Origin: Adenophora triphylla var. japonica | Taxonomy: Eukaryota; Streptophyta; Magnoliopsida; Asterales; Campanulaceae | DNA: 64,000 nt | Direction of reading: 5' to 3' | NCBI GenBank assembly: GCA_022495995.1 | Contig: JAFEMH010002096.1 | Location: 1-64,000 of the forward strand | In this document: piece after piece, positions 1 through 8,770 of the stretch | Numbering within the stretch: position 1 is the first letter of the stretch | Layout: each line of letters opens with the position of its first letter | The notes under the pieces: model-generated | Database searches by the model: none | Seen by the model: the letters and a program-made list of their open reading frames with translations, nothing else | Told to the model about the DNA's origin: nothing | Position numbers and translations under genes: made by a program

Positions 1-924
1 GAATGCAATGCAAGAGGCCAAGGAAAAGATTATCAATATCTTTGTCGCTAAAAATGAGTGTGGAGATTACAGAAAAAATTGTGTTTTTCTTTTTGATATG
101 TTCTCCACTTTTGTATATTTTCCAAGGAATTGAAAAAATCGCCCCTAGAAAAATTAAAAACAATGTTTTAATTTCTTAATCAATTCCATTATTAACACAT
201 AAATTGACTGTCAATCAATTAGCTAAGAAAGGCGATTACATGGCCTTTTGAATTCCTTTGCTGTGCTTCACACAACATTTAAGCATGTTTCGGCGTTGGA
301 AATTTCCGACGTGATCTCACGTTTCAAATGGCTTGGGAACGAGGCGCCCGCCTCATTGGGGTGCCTCAAAGCAAGGGCATCCTTACTTGCGTCCGAAGGC
401 CGCATTTGAGCCGGTCCAGGGCGGTCGCCTCACGCGCCTCACCGCAGCTCACATTGGGTCAAGTTTGAAAAAAAAAAATGCAAAAAGTGGGCTTCGCGCG
501 GACGGAGAAGCTATTTAGGAGCTACACTCGTGTCCGCAGTACGCCACGAGTTCGGTGAGTCTCGAAGCCTATTTCGGTCCATGATTTGCACCCCCGCGCA
601 CTCCGTGCACGAGAGAGAGAGCCTCTATGTACGCACGATCTTACTCCCTACTAAAGTGTAGGAGTATATAAAGCTTAACCCACTTTTCCATCTTTTTTCC
701 AATGTGAGATAACCACATTTTCCCACTTTCAACCCATTTACTTCTGAGCCTTAATATCTCATTCATCTCTGTCAACCATTTTTGAATGAGAATTAATATA
801 TGATTTCAATGTACCTTTCATGGAGTAGAATGCAATCCAACAATCAATTTGGTCATTTTAATAAACAACCCATTTAGGAAATAATACATTATTTTCTTTC
901 AAAAACACAATATTTTTCCAATGG
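1..924. mobile_element. Solo LTR, right part (copy A)
   Basis: Corresponds to the solo LTR at 53062-54186 but starts inside it, because the window begins there. It contains the GC-rich motif near 343-354, a TATA-like stretch near 665 (gtatataaag) and an end near 920 (tttttccaa). The terminal CA and the target duplication are blurred here by small indels relative to copy B. No internal coding region follows. Orientation is uncertain. Confidence 0.6.
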
Positions 925-939
925 CATGTATTGATTCTA

Positions 940-1640
940 AGGGAAACCGACAAGCGTCGAAGCAAAGTTTGATTTTTACAGTCAATATGGGTTTGCAAGG
1001 GTGGCCGAGGTGAAGATTAGGAGGGAGACAGAACATTGGCATGATGGGAGCCTTCTCATTGCTTTACAGTTCAAGCACTCTCAACACCGGATGGTTCCTC
1101 GGTATATGAGGAGTGCTGGGGAGGAGGTGTAGATTCTGAAGATTGGAGGGGTGGATTTCCATTCACATGCCTTTTTCAATTACTATGGGATGGAAGCACC
1201 AACATGTGCGAGACGGAGGATTTTTGCAGTGAGGGATGGTTTTACGTTTACTTGTGCTTGGGAGCTTCAGGTTGTTTTCGGTTCGGTGGAGTCCGACTCT
1301 TTGGTGGCGGTCGGGATTTTGAGAGGTAGTTTTTCCGGTCCTTGACAATATGTCATACGAGATAAGTGGAATGTGGGAGGTCAAGTTGGGTGATTTTGGC
1401 ATTCGACATATTCTAAGGGAAGCAAATGGGGTTGCGGATCGTCTAGCGACGGTGACGCATGTTCATGCGACAACATATATGAGGTATGGATATGGCTAAT
1501 GTTTTGCACTCGGGAAGTGATAATTGCATCGGTGAGGTTCGAAGCGCGATTTCCTGGGGTATTTATGCGGAGAGCGAAGCATTGATATGGGACATATATT
1601 TTTTGGGTCATTTTGGCTTTGATGTGGATTCAGTTAGAAC
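940..1640 (+). pseudogene. LINE-like RNase H domain relic (copy A)
   Basis: Degenerate copy of the RNase H-like region better preserved at 54192-54781. Recognisable pieces include an SDSLVAVGILRGSFSGP-like stretch at 1290-1345 and a final catalytic-Asp region (HILREANGVADRLA) at about 1405-1450. Multiple 1-4 base indels break the frame relative to copy B, many at CAG/CTG positions, so part of the damage may be a consensus error. This domain is typical of plant non-LTR retrotransposon ORF2 C-termini and of the RVT_3 family. Confidence 0.65.
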
Positions 1641-2134
1641 AAAATGCTGGAAAAGCTCTCATGCGGTCGCATGGTGTGACCTCATACAAAAAAATAATAT
1701 TGCATGCCGATCGCATGGTGTGGCCTCTTGGATTGCCGAATTACCGGAAGAAATAAAGGAAAAAATGCAGTCGTTTGGGGTGACCACATGCCGATTTTTT
1801 TTTTCCCATGCGGTCGCCTCAGGTGACCTCTTGCAATGTCGAGAGCAACAGAAAAAAAAAAGAAAAAAGGATGTGATCGCTTCATGTGACCTCTTGGCTG
1901 GGCTGGGCTGGATGGTTTTTGGTGGTTCAAGGCGGATTGGGCTGGTGTTTTGGTCTTTGGATTGGGCCTGGTTTGGTGGAGGGTATTGTTTGGTCTGGTT
2001 TGGCCTTGGTTTGGGATAGTTTAGTATGGTTTTTTTGGGCCATTTATTTTATCTGTTTTTGGCTTTAGAGATTGGATTTATGTGAATAAAATCTCCGAGG
2101 TGTCATTCCTGATTCTTAAAAAAAAATAAAAAAA
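1641..2134 (+). other. LINE 3' tail-like region (copy A)
   Basis: Follows the RNase H relic and ends in an A-rich run (2119-2134), as a LINE 3' end would. Open frames here (for example 1486-2019) show only Trp/Gly-rich low-complexity translation and I recognise no domain, so I do not call a gene. Confidence 0.4.
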
Positions 2135-2623
2135 TGCCCTAAACCATTAATCATATAGTATCTTATACCCTAAATTCAATATTACATATTCTAAACTTCA
2201 TGCACATCCTAAATTATTACCATATATGTAAAGAAATGTTTACTAATATTATTGATAATTAAATATTACATAATAGTAATAATTAGTCAAAATCTTGTAA
2301 AAAACTAGTTTTATTGTAACATAAGAAAAAAATTAGTTTTAAAGCATCAAGTCTAAATTAATAAGAGTGATCGATGAACGATTCTGAAAACTAGTTTTTT
2401 TGTAACATTTTGAAAAAACTAGTTTTTCACAAGAGTTACTCAATTAATTAAGAGAAAAATATTTAATAATAATAATAATAATAACTTAACCTTTAGAAAA
2501 TATTAATAATGCTTTTACTTTACCCCAACCCCTAAAGTATTTACCATATTGCTCAAACTGACAAACAACTAAAAAAACTAAAAATCTTACTCTAGGATAG
2601 GATGTAGGGAGTAAAGAAAGTTT
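2135..2623. other. AT-rich intergenic DNA
   Basis: No gene seen. It contains a dispersed repeat with inverted AAACTAGTTTTT arms (2349-2438), a short AAT microsatellite (about 2466-2484) and otherwise AT-rich sequence. Confidence 0.6.
2349..2438. repeat. Dispersed AACTAGTTTTT repeat, copy 1
   Basis: A roughly 90-bp sequence with two AAACTAGTTTTT palindromes flanking a GTAACATTTTG spacer and ending in CACAAGAGTT. The same sequence recurs at 4372-4457 and in copy B near 55550-55620 and 57560-57640. Family unknown. Confidence 0.7.
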
Positions 2624-3215
2624 GAAATATTATTTCATAGTCAATAAAAAATTAATAAAAAAATAAAAATAAATAAATGATAGTCCGCCCCTCTTTTCTT
2701 TTATATACTTTAAATTGTTTAGTTTTTTTCTATCTTTTTTATATACCTTTTTGTAAAAAAAAATCACTAATAAACAAAATCTAAAATATTATTTTCTAGT
2801 CAATAACAAATTAAAATAAAATAAAAAATAAATATAGGTAGTCCTATTCCTCTATTCTTCTATATACTTTTATTTGTTTAGCTTTTTTCTATCTTTTTTA
2901 TATACCTTTTTGTAAAAAAAAAATCACTAATAAACAAAGTCTAAAATATTATTTCCTAGTCAGTAAAAAAATAATAATAAAAAAATAAAGGATACTCTGT
3001 CCCTCTTATCTTTTATATACTTTAAATTGTTTAGTTTTTTTTATATCTTTTTTATATACCTTTTTGTAAAAAAAATTACTAATAAACAAAGTCTAAAATA
3101 TTATTTCCTAGTCAATAAAAATTAAAAGAAAATAAAAAATAAATATAGGATAGTCCGTCCCCCTTTTCTTTATATATTTTCATTTGTTTAGTTTTTTTCT
3201 ATCTTTTTTTATATA
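2624..3215. repeat. AT-rich minisatellite, about 155-bp unit, about 4 copies
   Basis: Four head-to-tail copies begin with AAATATTATTT(C/T) at about 2625, 2783, 2943 and 3097. Each has the pattern TAGTCAATAAAA, then CCGYCCCTCTTTTCTT, then TATATACTTT, then TTTTTATATACCTTTTTG. The copy B equivalent is 55802-56390. No coding potential. Confidence 0.85.
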
Positions 3216-3334
3216 TATAACAACTAATTTTCTTATGTCTAAGTGATTTTATATTTAAAAAAATAGCTTATTAAGTACTAAATTTCTTTTATTTCTTCCA
3301 TATTTTTTATTTTTTCATATTTTTTGTTTTTTTT

Positions 3335-3580
3335 TTAAATAGGAAAACCCGTTTGGCCCGCGGGTTGTTCCGTCTGACTAAACGAGGGCTTGGACATCCA
3401 AATTGGGATGGGCCGGCCGGGTTTAGACCCGTTTCATCAAACGGGCCGACGGACTTCAACCCGTCCCGCCCGCGGATTGGTCCGTCGGATCGAGCCTGAC
3501 GGCCGGCCCGCTTGACCATCACCACCCACCTCCCTCCCTCCCTCCCCCCCACACTCACCCACCCTCCACCTCCCCTCCCC
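3335..3580. other. GC-rich island in AT-rich DNA
   Basis: An abrupt GC-rich stretch with repeated GGCCCG/CGGGCC blocks (CCCGTTTGGCCCGCGGG, AAACGGGCC), followed by a pyrimidine-rich run (CCCTCCCTCC). This composition is typical of subterminal regions of plant hAT elements, but no paired end or target duplication is visible. The copy B equivalent is about 56515-56765. Confidence 0.4.
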
Positions 3581-3932
3581 CATCAAATTTTTTTTTATCG
3601 TATTTTTTATAAAAACACTCATGCTGCCTGTTCAAACCCCCCACCCCCCTCACCCAACCACCCACCCCTCGTCAAAAATAAAAATACTCATATTAAAATA
3701 TATTTTGAAAAATATTTTTCGTAGATTTACCGAACAAATAAATGTTATATTTTGGAAAATATTTTCACCAAATAAAGGGAGCCTAAGATTAAATGGGAAG
3801 AAGGGAATACATTACTTCAGCGCATAGTGTTATAATTTGACTTTCTATTGTATTGAATTGAATTTTGATCAACAATTAATTATGAAAACTTATTATAAGA
3901 TATTATCTTTTTTTTTTTTTTATATATTTATA

Positions 3933-4040
3933 ATGGATTTACCTGAACCAATACATGATTTTCTTTTAGTCTTTCTGAGATTAGTTCTTATATTAGGGGG
4001 TCTTGCGGTGGTATTACTTCCCAATCCAATTCTCCCATAA
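3933..4040 (+). pseudogene. ndhG: Nuclear plastid DNA fragment: 5' end of ndhG
   Basis: The reading frame from the ATG at 3933 translates to [15 protein letters not shown] and so on, then VVLLPNPI. This matches the N-terminus of plastid NAD(P)H dehydrogenase subunit 6 (ndhG) with several Gly-to-Glu or Gly-to-Arg type changes. It stops at a TAA at 4038-4040 after about 35 residues, against roughly 175 in a real ndhG. The T-rich stretch before the ATG (3907-3921) also resembles a plastid spacer. It is a decayed NUPT, not a functional gene. The family match is from memory of the protein, not an alignment. Confidence 0.72.
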
Positions 4041-4828
4041 GTAAACGCAGAGTGAACACACATACGTGTGTGTACACACACGCACACAACATCCGAAAGT
4101 GGATTATTTCCTTCATCCCGAAATAAGGGTCCTACATCAATTTTACACGGTTTCTAAGAAAACAATAAAAAATGGGTTAATATTTCAAGTGATTTATGAA
4201 TATAATTGTCCAAAACATTATTTATAATTTGATATATGACTCATACTCTGGAACGTAACAAAAAGAAAAGTATGACTTTTACTCTTTTTTAACGAAATAT
4301 TTTTTTTCGAGAATAAGTTGATTTTTATGTTTTTAGTTAAAATCTTACAAAAAAATTAGTTTTAAAGCACTAAGTCTAACTAATAAGAGTGATGAACGGT
4401 TCTGAAAACTAGTTTTTTTATAACATTTTGAAAAAAACTAGTTTTTCACAAGAGTTGCTCATGTTTTTATATAAAAATAATAATCATGTGAGACTATATA
4501 TTCAAGAGTGATAATAAAAAATTGACTACTTGAAAATAATATTGGACGGAATATGGGTTAAATTAAGTGTAAATATGGGTATGTATAATATGATATAATA
4601 AGATTTTTAAGCTAAGATTTGCATATCCGTACACCATCCGTACACCATCCGTACGACCTATCCCTAGAGAAGTATTCTTTTCCAACTAATATTCTTATAT
4701 TTTGTTATTATCCTTTTCAGGTAAATAAAACACAACAAATATTATTTATTATCCTCTCTCTCCTCTCTCTCTCTCTCTCTCTTTCCCCGCCAATATAACA
4801 CAACAATCTTTCTTTTCTTCAGGTAAAA
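4041..4828. other. NAC upstream region
   Basis: Intergenic DNA upstream of the NAC gene. It has a short alternating purine-pyrimidine run (GTGTGTGTACACACACGCACAC near 4068, in two parts), a copy of the AACTAGTTTTT repeat (4372-4457), three tandem copies of CCGTACACCATC-like sequence (4627-4655), and a CT microsatellite (about 4754-4782) just upstream of the start codon, probably in the 5' leader. I see no convincing TATA box. Confidence 0.5.
4372..4457. repeat. Dispersed AACTAGTTTTT repeat, copy 2
   Basis: Second copy of the roughly 90-bp repeat at 2349-2438, with the same two palindromic AAACTAGTTTTT arms and the CACAAGAGTT end. It lies upstream of the NAC gene. Confidence 0.7.
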
Positions 4829-7363
4829 ATGGGCAGAAAAAGAAAGAACTTTAAGCAAGAAGAAGCTCCCAAGATAGAAGAAAAAAAGAAAATCGAGGAA
4901 GTTCCTCCATTGTCAGAACAAGAAATCGAAGAACACGAGAAACTTGATCGAGAGTACTTTGATACATTGCCACCAGGTTATCGGTTCAAGCCCACTTCTG
5001 AAGAGCTCATAGAGTTTTACTTGAAGAAAAAAGTGTCGAATTCGTTGGACATGCCACACAATAGGATTCGAGTTACCAATATCTACAGCCTTGCTCCTCA
5101 GGACCTCACAAGTAATCTTCTTTCAATAATTAATTAAATTATATTTCCGCTGTATCAAAATAAATGTCACGCTTTCATCTTTTTATTAACTTTATTTAAA
5201 TTTGACAAAAAAATTGAGTTTTGAATATTTTCATGAAATTATAAACAATTATACGACTACACGGTCAAAAATACTATCGATAACAATTTTTACAATTCAT
5301 TAAAATTTCATAATATTACACGTAATCATCGATCGTTTTGTTGTTGTATCCGGTAATGTTAGAGATTATTTATGTAATCGATTGTTCATGATTAAATTCG
5401 ATCATTCGCATAGGATTATAGAATTTGCATAGAATTTCAAGGGAATAATTTCTTTAACCTTTCTGGATATATCATTGTTATCAGTCTCTACTTTGTAAGA
5501 TAGTAGTTGTTGTCTACATTAAGCCTTCTCTGATGTACTATAAAGGTACAAGCAAAAAATTTAAAATACACCATATATAAAAACTTATCAATCTTTTCAC
5601 ACGATGACATATGACAATTCATGTTAGCCGACCCCAAATTATTTTGGGACTAAGGCTTTGTTGTTGTTGTTGTTGTTGTTGTTGTATATAGTATAAAAAC
5701 TTATAAGTCAAGTGCAACACTCATTATTGGGCAGAAGAGTAATATTTTTTTTTCTTTAATACTCTCATATTTTTATTGAAAATTTCTATATAATGTGACT
5801 GCAGGCAGGTACAGGTTGCATAGAGAAAAGGAGTGGTACTTCTTTACCCCAAGAACTAAGAAGTATCCCAATGGCAAGCGACCAGATCGGAGAGCGGGTG
5901 ATGGAATCTGGAAGGCTACAGGCGCTGATGTTGATGTGCACGATGATGAAGGCGTAAAAATTGGTACAAGAAAGACCCTTGTTTATTACAAAGGGAAAGC
6001 TAAAGATAAGGATGGAGTCAAGACTAATTGGATTATGCACGAGTATAGACATAAAGCCAACAATACTGACAGTGCTGGTCCAGTCGCCAAAAGACTCAAA
6101 ACAAATGCAAATGACATGAAGGTATATATGCAATGTTAAACATAGGCTACGTGTTACTCGTATTAGGTTACTTTTGTTAGCTTTCATGTTATCGGTTCCT
6201 TGTTTAATTGGATTTGGAAACGTTGGTGCAAGGATATGAAGGTGTGCTAGAGCCAATCTCTCGTAAGATGTCATTGCCTCCCTTTGGATGTACAACCGAG
6301 AATTTTGGGTCCCACACAATGAATCTTGGTTGTACATTCACAAGCAGGAGGCAGTGACGAGAACCATTGGCTCTAGCAGCACTGTTTGCACTAGCAGTTT
6401 CAGGTCTATTTTAAGTGTGACTAATTCTTTCTTGTAACATTCTTGTAGCTCGATGATGTGGTTTTGTGCAAGATTTACCATAAAACACCCAAAACACCCA
6501 AGAAACGAGTTTCAAATCAAATCCCAAATGAGGTGGGTGACGACAATGCGACAAATACCCCTACGCCTGCAAGTTCCCTTCTGCCTTCAAGTTCCCCTAT
6601 GCCGACTAGTTGCCCTTTGCAGGCAAGTTCCCCAGTGCAGAATCAACAAGTACCAAATTCCAACCCCAGACATAGCTCAACTCAAGATACCCTGGCGGCT
6701 GTTCAGAATGGGGTGGGACAGGTTCCATTTCAAAACCAAGGTGTAATAGGTTTTGGAAATACAGTCAGTTTTCAAACATGGCAGAATGATCATTTGCCAA
6801 ATCCCAACTCAGAACCGGGACCAGATGGTGCGTGTTTTGAAGATACGAACATATTCCAAATGCCTGCAAGTTCTCATTTGCATGCAAGTTTTCCTTGGGA
6901 GACAAGCTTTCCTGGGCAGGCAAGTTTTCCTCAGATTCAGCAAGTACCAAATCCCGAGCAGCTGGATATCGGTTACTTGCTGAATACACATGAACTTGAT
7001 GACATGATCACCTCTATGCCGAATCCAATTCAGTCAGTGCCATTCAGCCAAAGCTTTTCGCCTGGTGATTTTCAAGCTATGGAAATGTGGAACCCGATCA
7101 ATCCTAATAATGATCTTGTGAATTCTTTACCTTACGATACTCACTCACAGTTTGATCTGCCAGAACCAATTGATGACATCACCTCTATGCCGAATCCAAT
7201 TCAGTCATTGCCCTTCAGCCAAAGCTATCCCGACTACTTGCTTTGCGAACCCCTTGATCACAGTCATGGACAATTGTCTCGCTTGGATGATACTATTCAA
7301 TGGCCAGATCAAGATATAGATCAAGATCAAGCACTTAGTTCCAAGGAAAACAACGGGGGATAA
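4829..7363 (+). CDS. NAC-domain transcription factor (copy A), 3 exons
   Basis: Exons are 4829-5111, 5805-6121 and 6449-7363, with GT-AG introns; frames join exactly and give 504 residues. NAC proteins are plant-specific nuclear DNA-binding regulators. A charged N-terminal extension of about 45 residues (Lys/Glu-rich) precedes the five NAC subdomains: A ([14 protein letters not shown]), B ([10 protein letters not shown]), C ([15 protein letters not shown] ... [10 protein letters not shown]), D ([12 protein letters not shown] ... TNWIMHEYR) and E (VLCKIYHK, opening exon 3). The two-intron layout, with breaks after B and before E, is the family norm. The C-terminal region is Pro/Ser/Gln/Asn-rich and contains a duplicated [17 protein letters not shown] block, as expected of an activation domain. 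There is no C-terminal membrane segment. Intron 1 holds a SINE-like fragment and intron 2 a foldback. A near-identical paralogue lies at 58251-60654. Target genes cannot be inferred. Confidence 0.9.
5589..5691 (+). mobile_element. SINE-like fragment in NAC intron 1 (copy A only)
   Basis: About 103 bp ending in a TTG microsatellite (5660-5685), preceded by GCCGACCCCAAATTATTTTG and GGACTAAGGCTTTG. This resembles the 3' end of tRNA-derived plant SINEs. A 13-bp direct repeat TATAAAAACTTAT flanks it (5576-5588 and 5692-5704), consistent with target-primed insertion. The pol III A/B-box half is missing, so it is 5'-truncated. The equivalent intron of copy B lacks it, but copy B also lacks flanking bases, so deletion there is possible. 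Confidence 0.65.
6226..6392 (+). other. Intronic foldback (inverted repeat) in NAC intron 2
   Basis: Two arms of about 55-65 bases pair imperfectly across a loop of about 30 bases. The left arm runs GTGCTAGAGCCAAT, then TGTCATTGCCTCC, then GGATGTACAACC; the right arm carries their complements in reverse (GGTTGTACATTC, GGAGGCAGTGACGAGA, ATTGGCTCTAGCAGCAC). It could be a small MITE or a young hairpin RNA locus. It does not match a microRNA I know. It is conserved in copy B (59496-59666) with some unpaired changes. Confidence 0.6.
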
Positions 7364-8078
7364 AAATTGATTTTTTGCCATTCTAAAATAGAATTCATTG
7401 ATTTTTTTTTTTTTGGGTTTTTATCATTTGGAATTGATTTTAATTATTTGCAGCGATTGAACTACTGACTTTCCTTATGGTAAGCACAGTGCGATGTCGC
7501 TTGAGATAGATCGAGCTCTTTGGCTATTGAGTTTTCATTTATTTGATTAAGAAATGAGTTGATTAATGTAATTTTTTTTTCCTCTCCGTATATTGTTATA
7601 TTTTCTTTTCAAAAATATTTTCTTAATTATTTGTGCGTTTTTAATATTCCCACCGCAACCCTCCTCCTTTTCCCTGACCTACATAATAAGTAGAGCCGTC
7701 AATACGGGCTGGCGGGGCGGGGCGGGCCGGGCCCAACCCGCCACGGGCCGCCACTAAACGGGGCGGGGCGGGGCGGGGCAAAATTCTGGCAGGCCGGAAA
7801 TATGCCAACCCAACCCAACCCACCTTGGGTTGGTGAGCCGGCGGGCCAACGCGGGCCGACTTAAATAAAAACATGTTTCTGCATATTACGCAACTAAAAA
7901 AATTACACATACACACAATTAAACAAGAGTTATTAAATGGTACATAACATATGTCAATACAGAGTACTACTCAGTGACACCAAAAGACTAAGGCATACAT
8001 GGAACACTCATGCTGAAACACACATACTTTCAACAACAAAAGACTCGAGGCATACATAACATGACCAACAGCTTCATG
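7364..8078. other. NAC 3' flank and GC-rich hAT-like end
   Basis: The NAC 3' untranslated region probably occupies the first 200-300 bases. From about 7692 a GC-rich block begins with GTAGAGCCGTCAATACGGGC, close to the end sequences of plant hAT elements. It runs through GGGGCGGGG repeats and GGGCCGGGCCC to about 7860. The hAT transposase relic at 11.7-13.4 kb is on the minus strand, so this block may be that element's 3' end. The four G4 tracts near 7759-7778 could form a G-quadruplex. Confidence 0.45.
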
Positions 8079-8112
8079 TGTTGAGAGTCAACACCGATTC
8101 TAGATTTATCTA

Positions 8113-8288
8113 GAATATTCTAAAGCTTTCTAAAATATTCTACCGACTCTAGATTTATCTAGAATATTTTAGAGCTTTCTAGAATGTTCTACTAACCTCT
8201 AGATTTACCTAAAAAAATCTAGATCTTTCTAGAATGTTCTACTAACCTCTAGATTTACCTACAAAATTTAGAGCTTTCTAGAATGTTC
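8113..8288 (+). promoter_or_regulatory. Clustered heat-shock-element-like pentamers in LTR U3
   Basis: Four clusters (8113-8140, 8162-8189, 8222-8239, 8271-8288) of alternating GAA and TTC triplets at exact 5-base spacing (GAAnnTTCnn repeated), the recognition pattern of trimeric heat-shock factors. Cluster 1 of this LTR has decayed by G-to-A changes. They lie about 140-315 bases upstream of the TATA box. Function is inferred from the pattern only. Confidence 0.6.
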
Positions 8289-8427
8289 TACTAACCCCTG
8301 GATTGGAAGATAGAAGAAGGATCTAGATGAAGAAGAAAGGAGAAGCTTCCATGCTTGAGAGAAGAGCCTAACTAGGACGGAAGTTTCTGGAATTTTTTGG
8401 GTAATTCCTTAAGCTACTTAGGTGTAG

Positions 8428-8435
8428 TATAAATA
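8428..8435 (+). promoter_or_regulatory. LTR TATA box
   Basis: TATAAATA in a conserved context (GTAG before it, GGGTGGAGTC after). The equivalents in the other LTR copies read the same or nearly so. Confidence 0.7.
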
Positions 8436-8621
8436 TGGGTGGAGTCATTTGTGAGTAGGTATCATTTTGGAGAGTGAGTCCACATAAAAGAGAGGGTCTC
8501 TCTTGATATATAGTGTGGTGAGGTGCATTGTCATTGTACCAAGTGTTAGGAGTAATAATAATAGTGTTTATTATTATTATTACTTGTGGTTCGCCAATTC
8601 GGGTATCGAAAATTCAACAAG

Positions 8622-8633
8622 TGGTATCAGAGC
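8622..8633 (+). other. Primer-binding site (initiator tRNA-Met)
   Basis: TGGTATCAGAGC, three bases after the 5' LTR, is the standard plant copia primer site complementary to the 3' end of initiator tRNA-Met. Confidence 0.93.
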
Positions 8634-8770
8634 GGTACGACCCGGGATTGCGGGAACCGTTGTTGAGGCGTTGTTCGGGATCATTGAAGGTGCACAGTAG
8701 GAGACTTTGAAGCTCGTGGTAGGAGACCAGGCTTACTTGGTGACGTGCACGGAGTCAGTACCAAGTCACG

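Larger units (their letters stand above)
8079..8619 (+). repeat. 5' LTR of gag-only retrotransposon (copy A)
   Basis: 541 bp, bounded by TG...CA. Its first 215 bases are built of about four tandem units of roughly 50 bp rich in TCTAGAA and TTCTAGA. A TATA box (TATAAATA) is at 8428-8435, and the transcript leader would begin about 30 bases later. Confidence 0.92.

Noticed and set aside
1486..2019. A 177-residue open frame after the RNase H relic
   Set aside because: It runs from the relic into Trp/Gly-rich low-complexity sequence, shifts between copies A and B, and has no domain.
7641..7916. Pro/Arg/Ala-rich minus-strand frame in the GC island (and 60938-61208)
   Set aside because: Low-complexity translation of GGGGC repeats that changes with the repeat number between copies.
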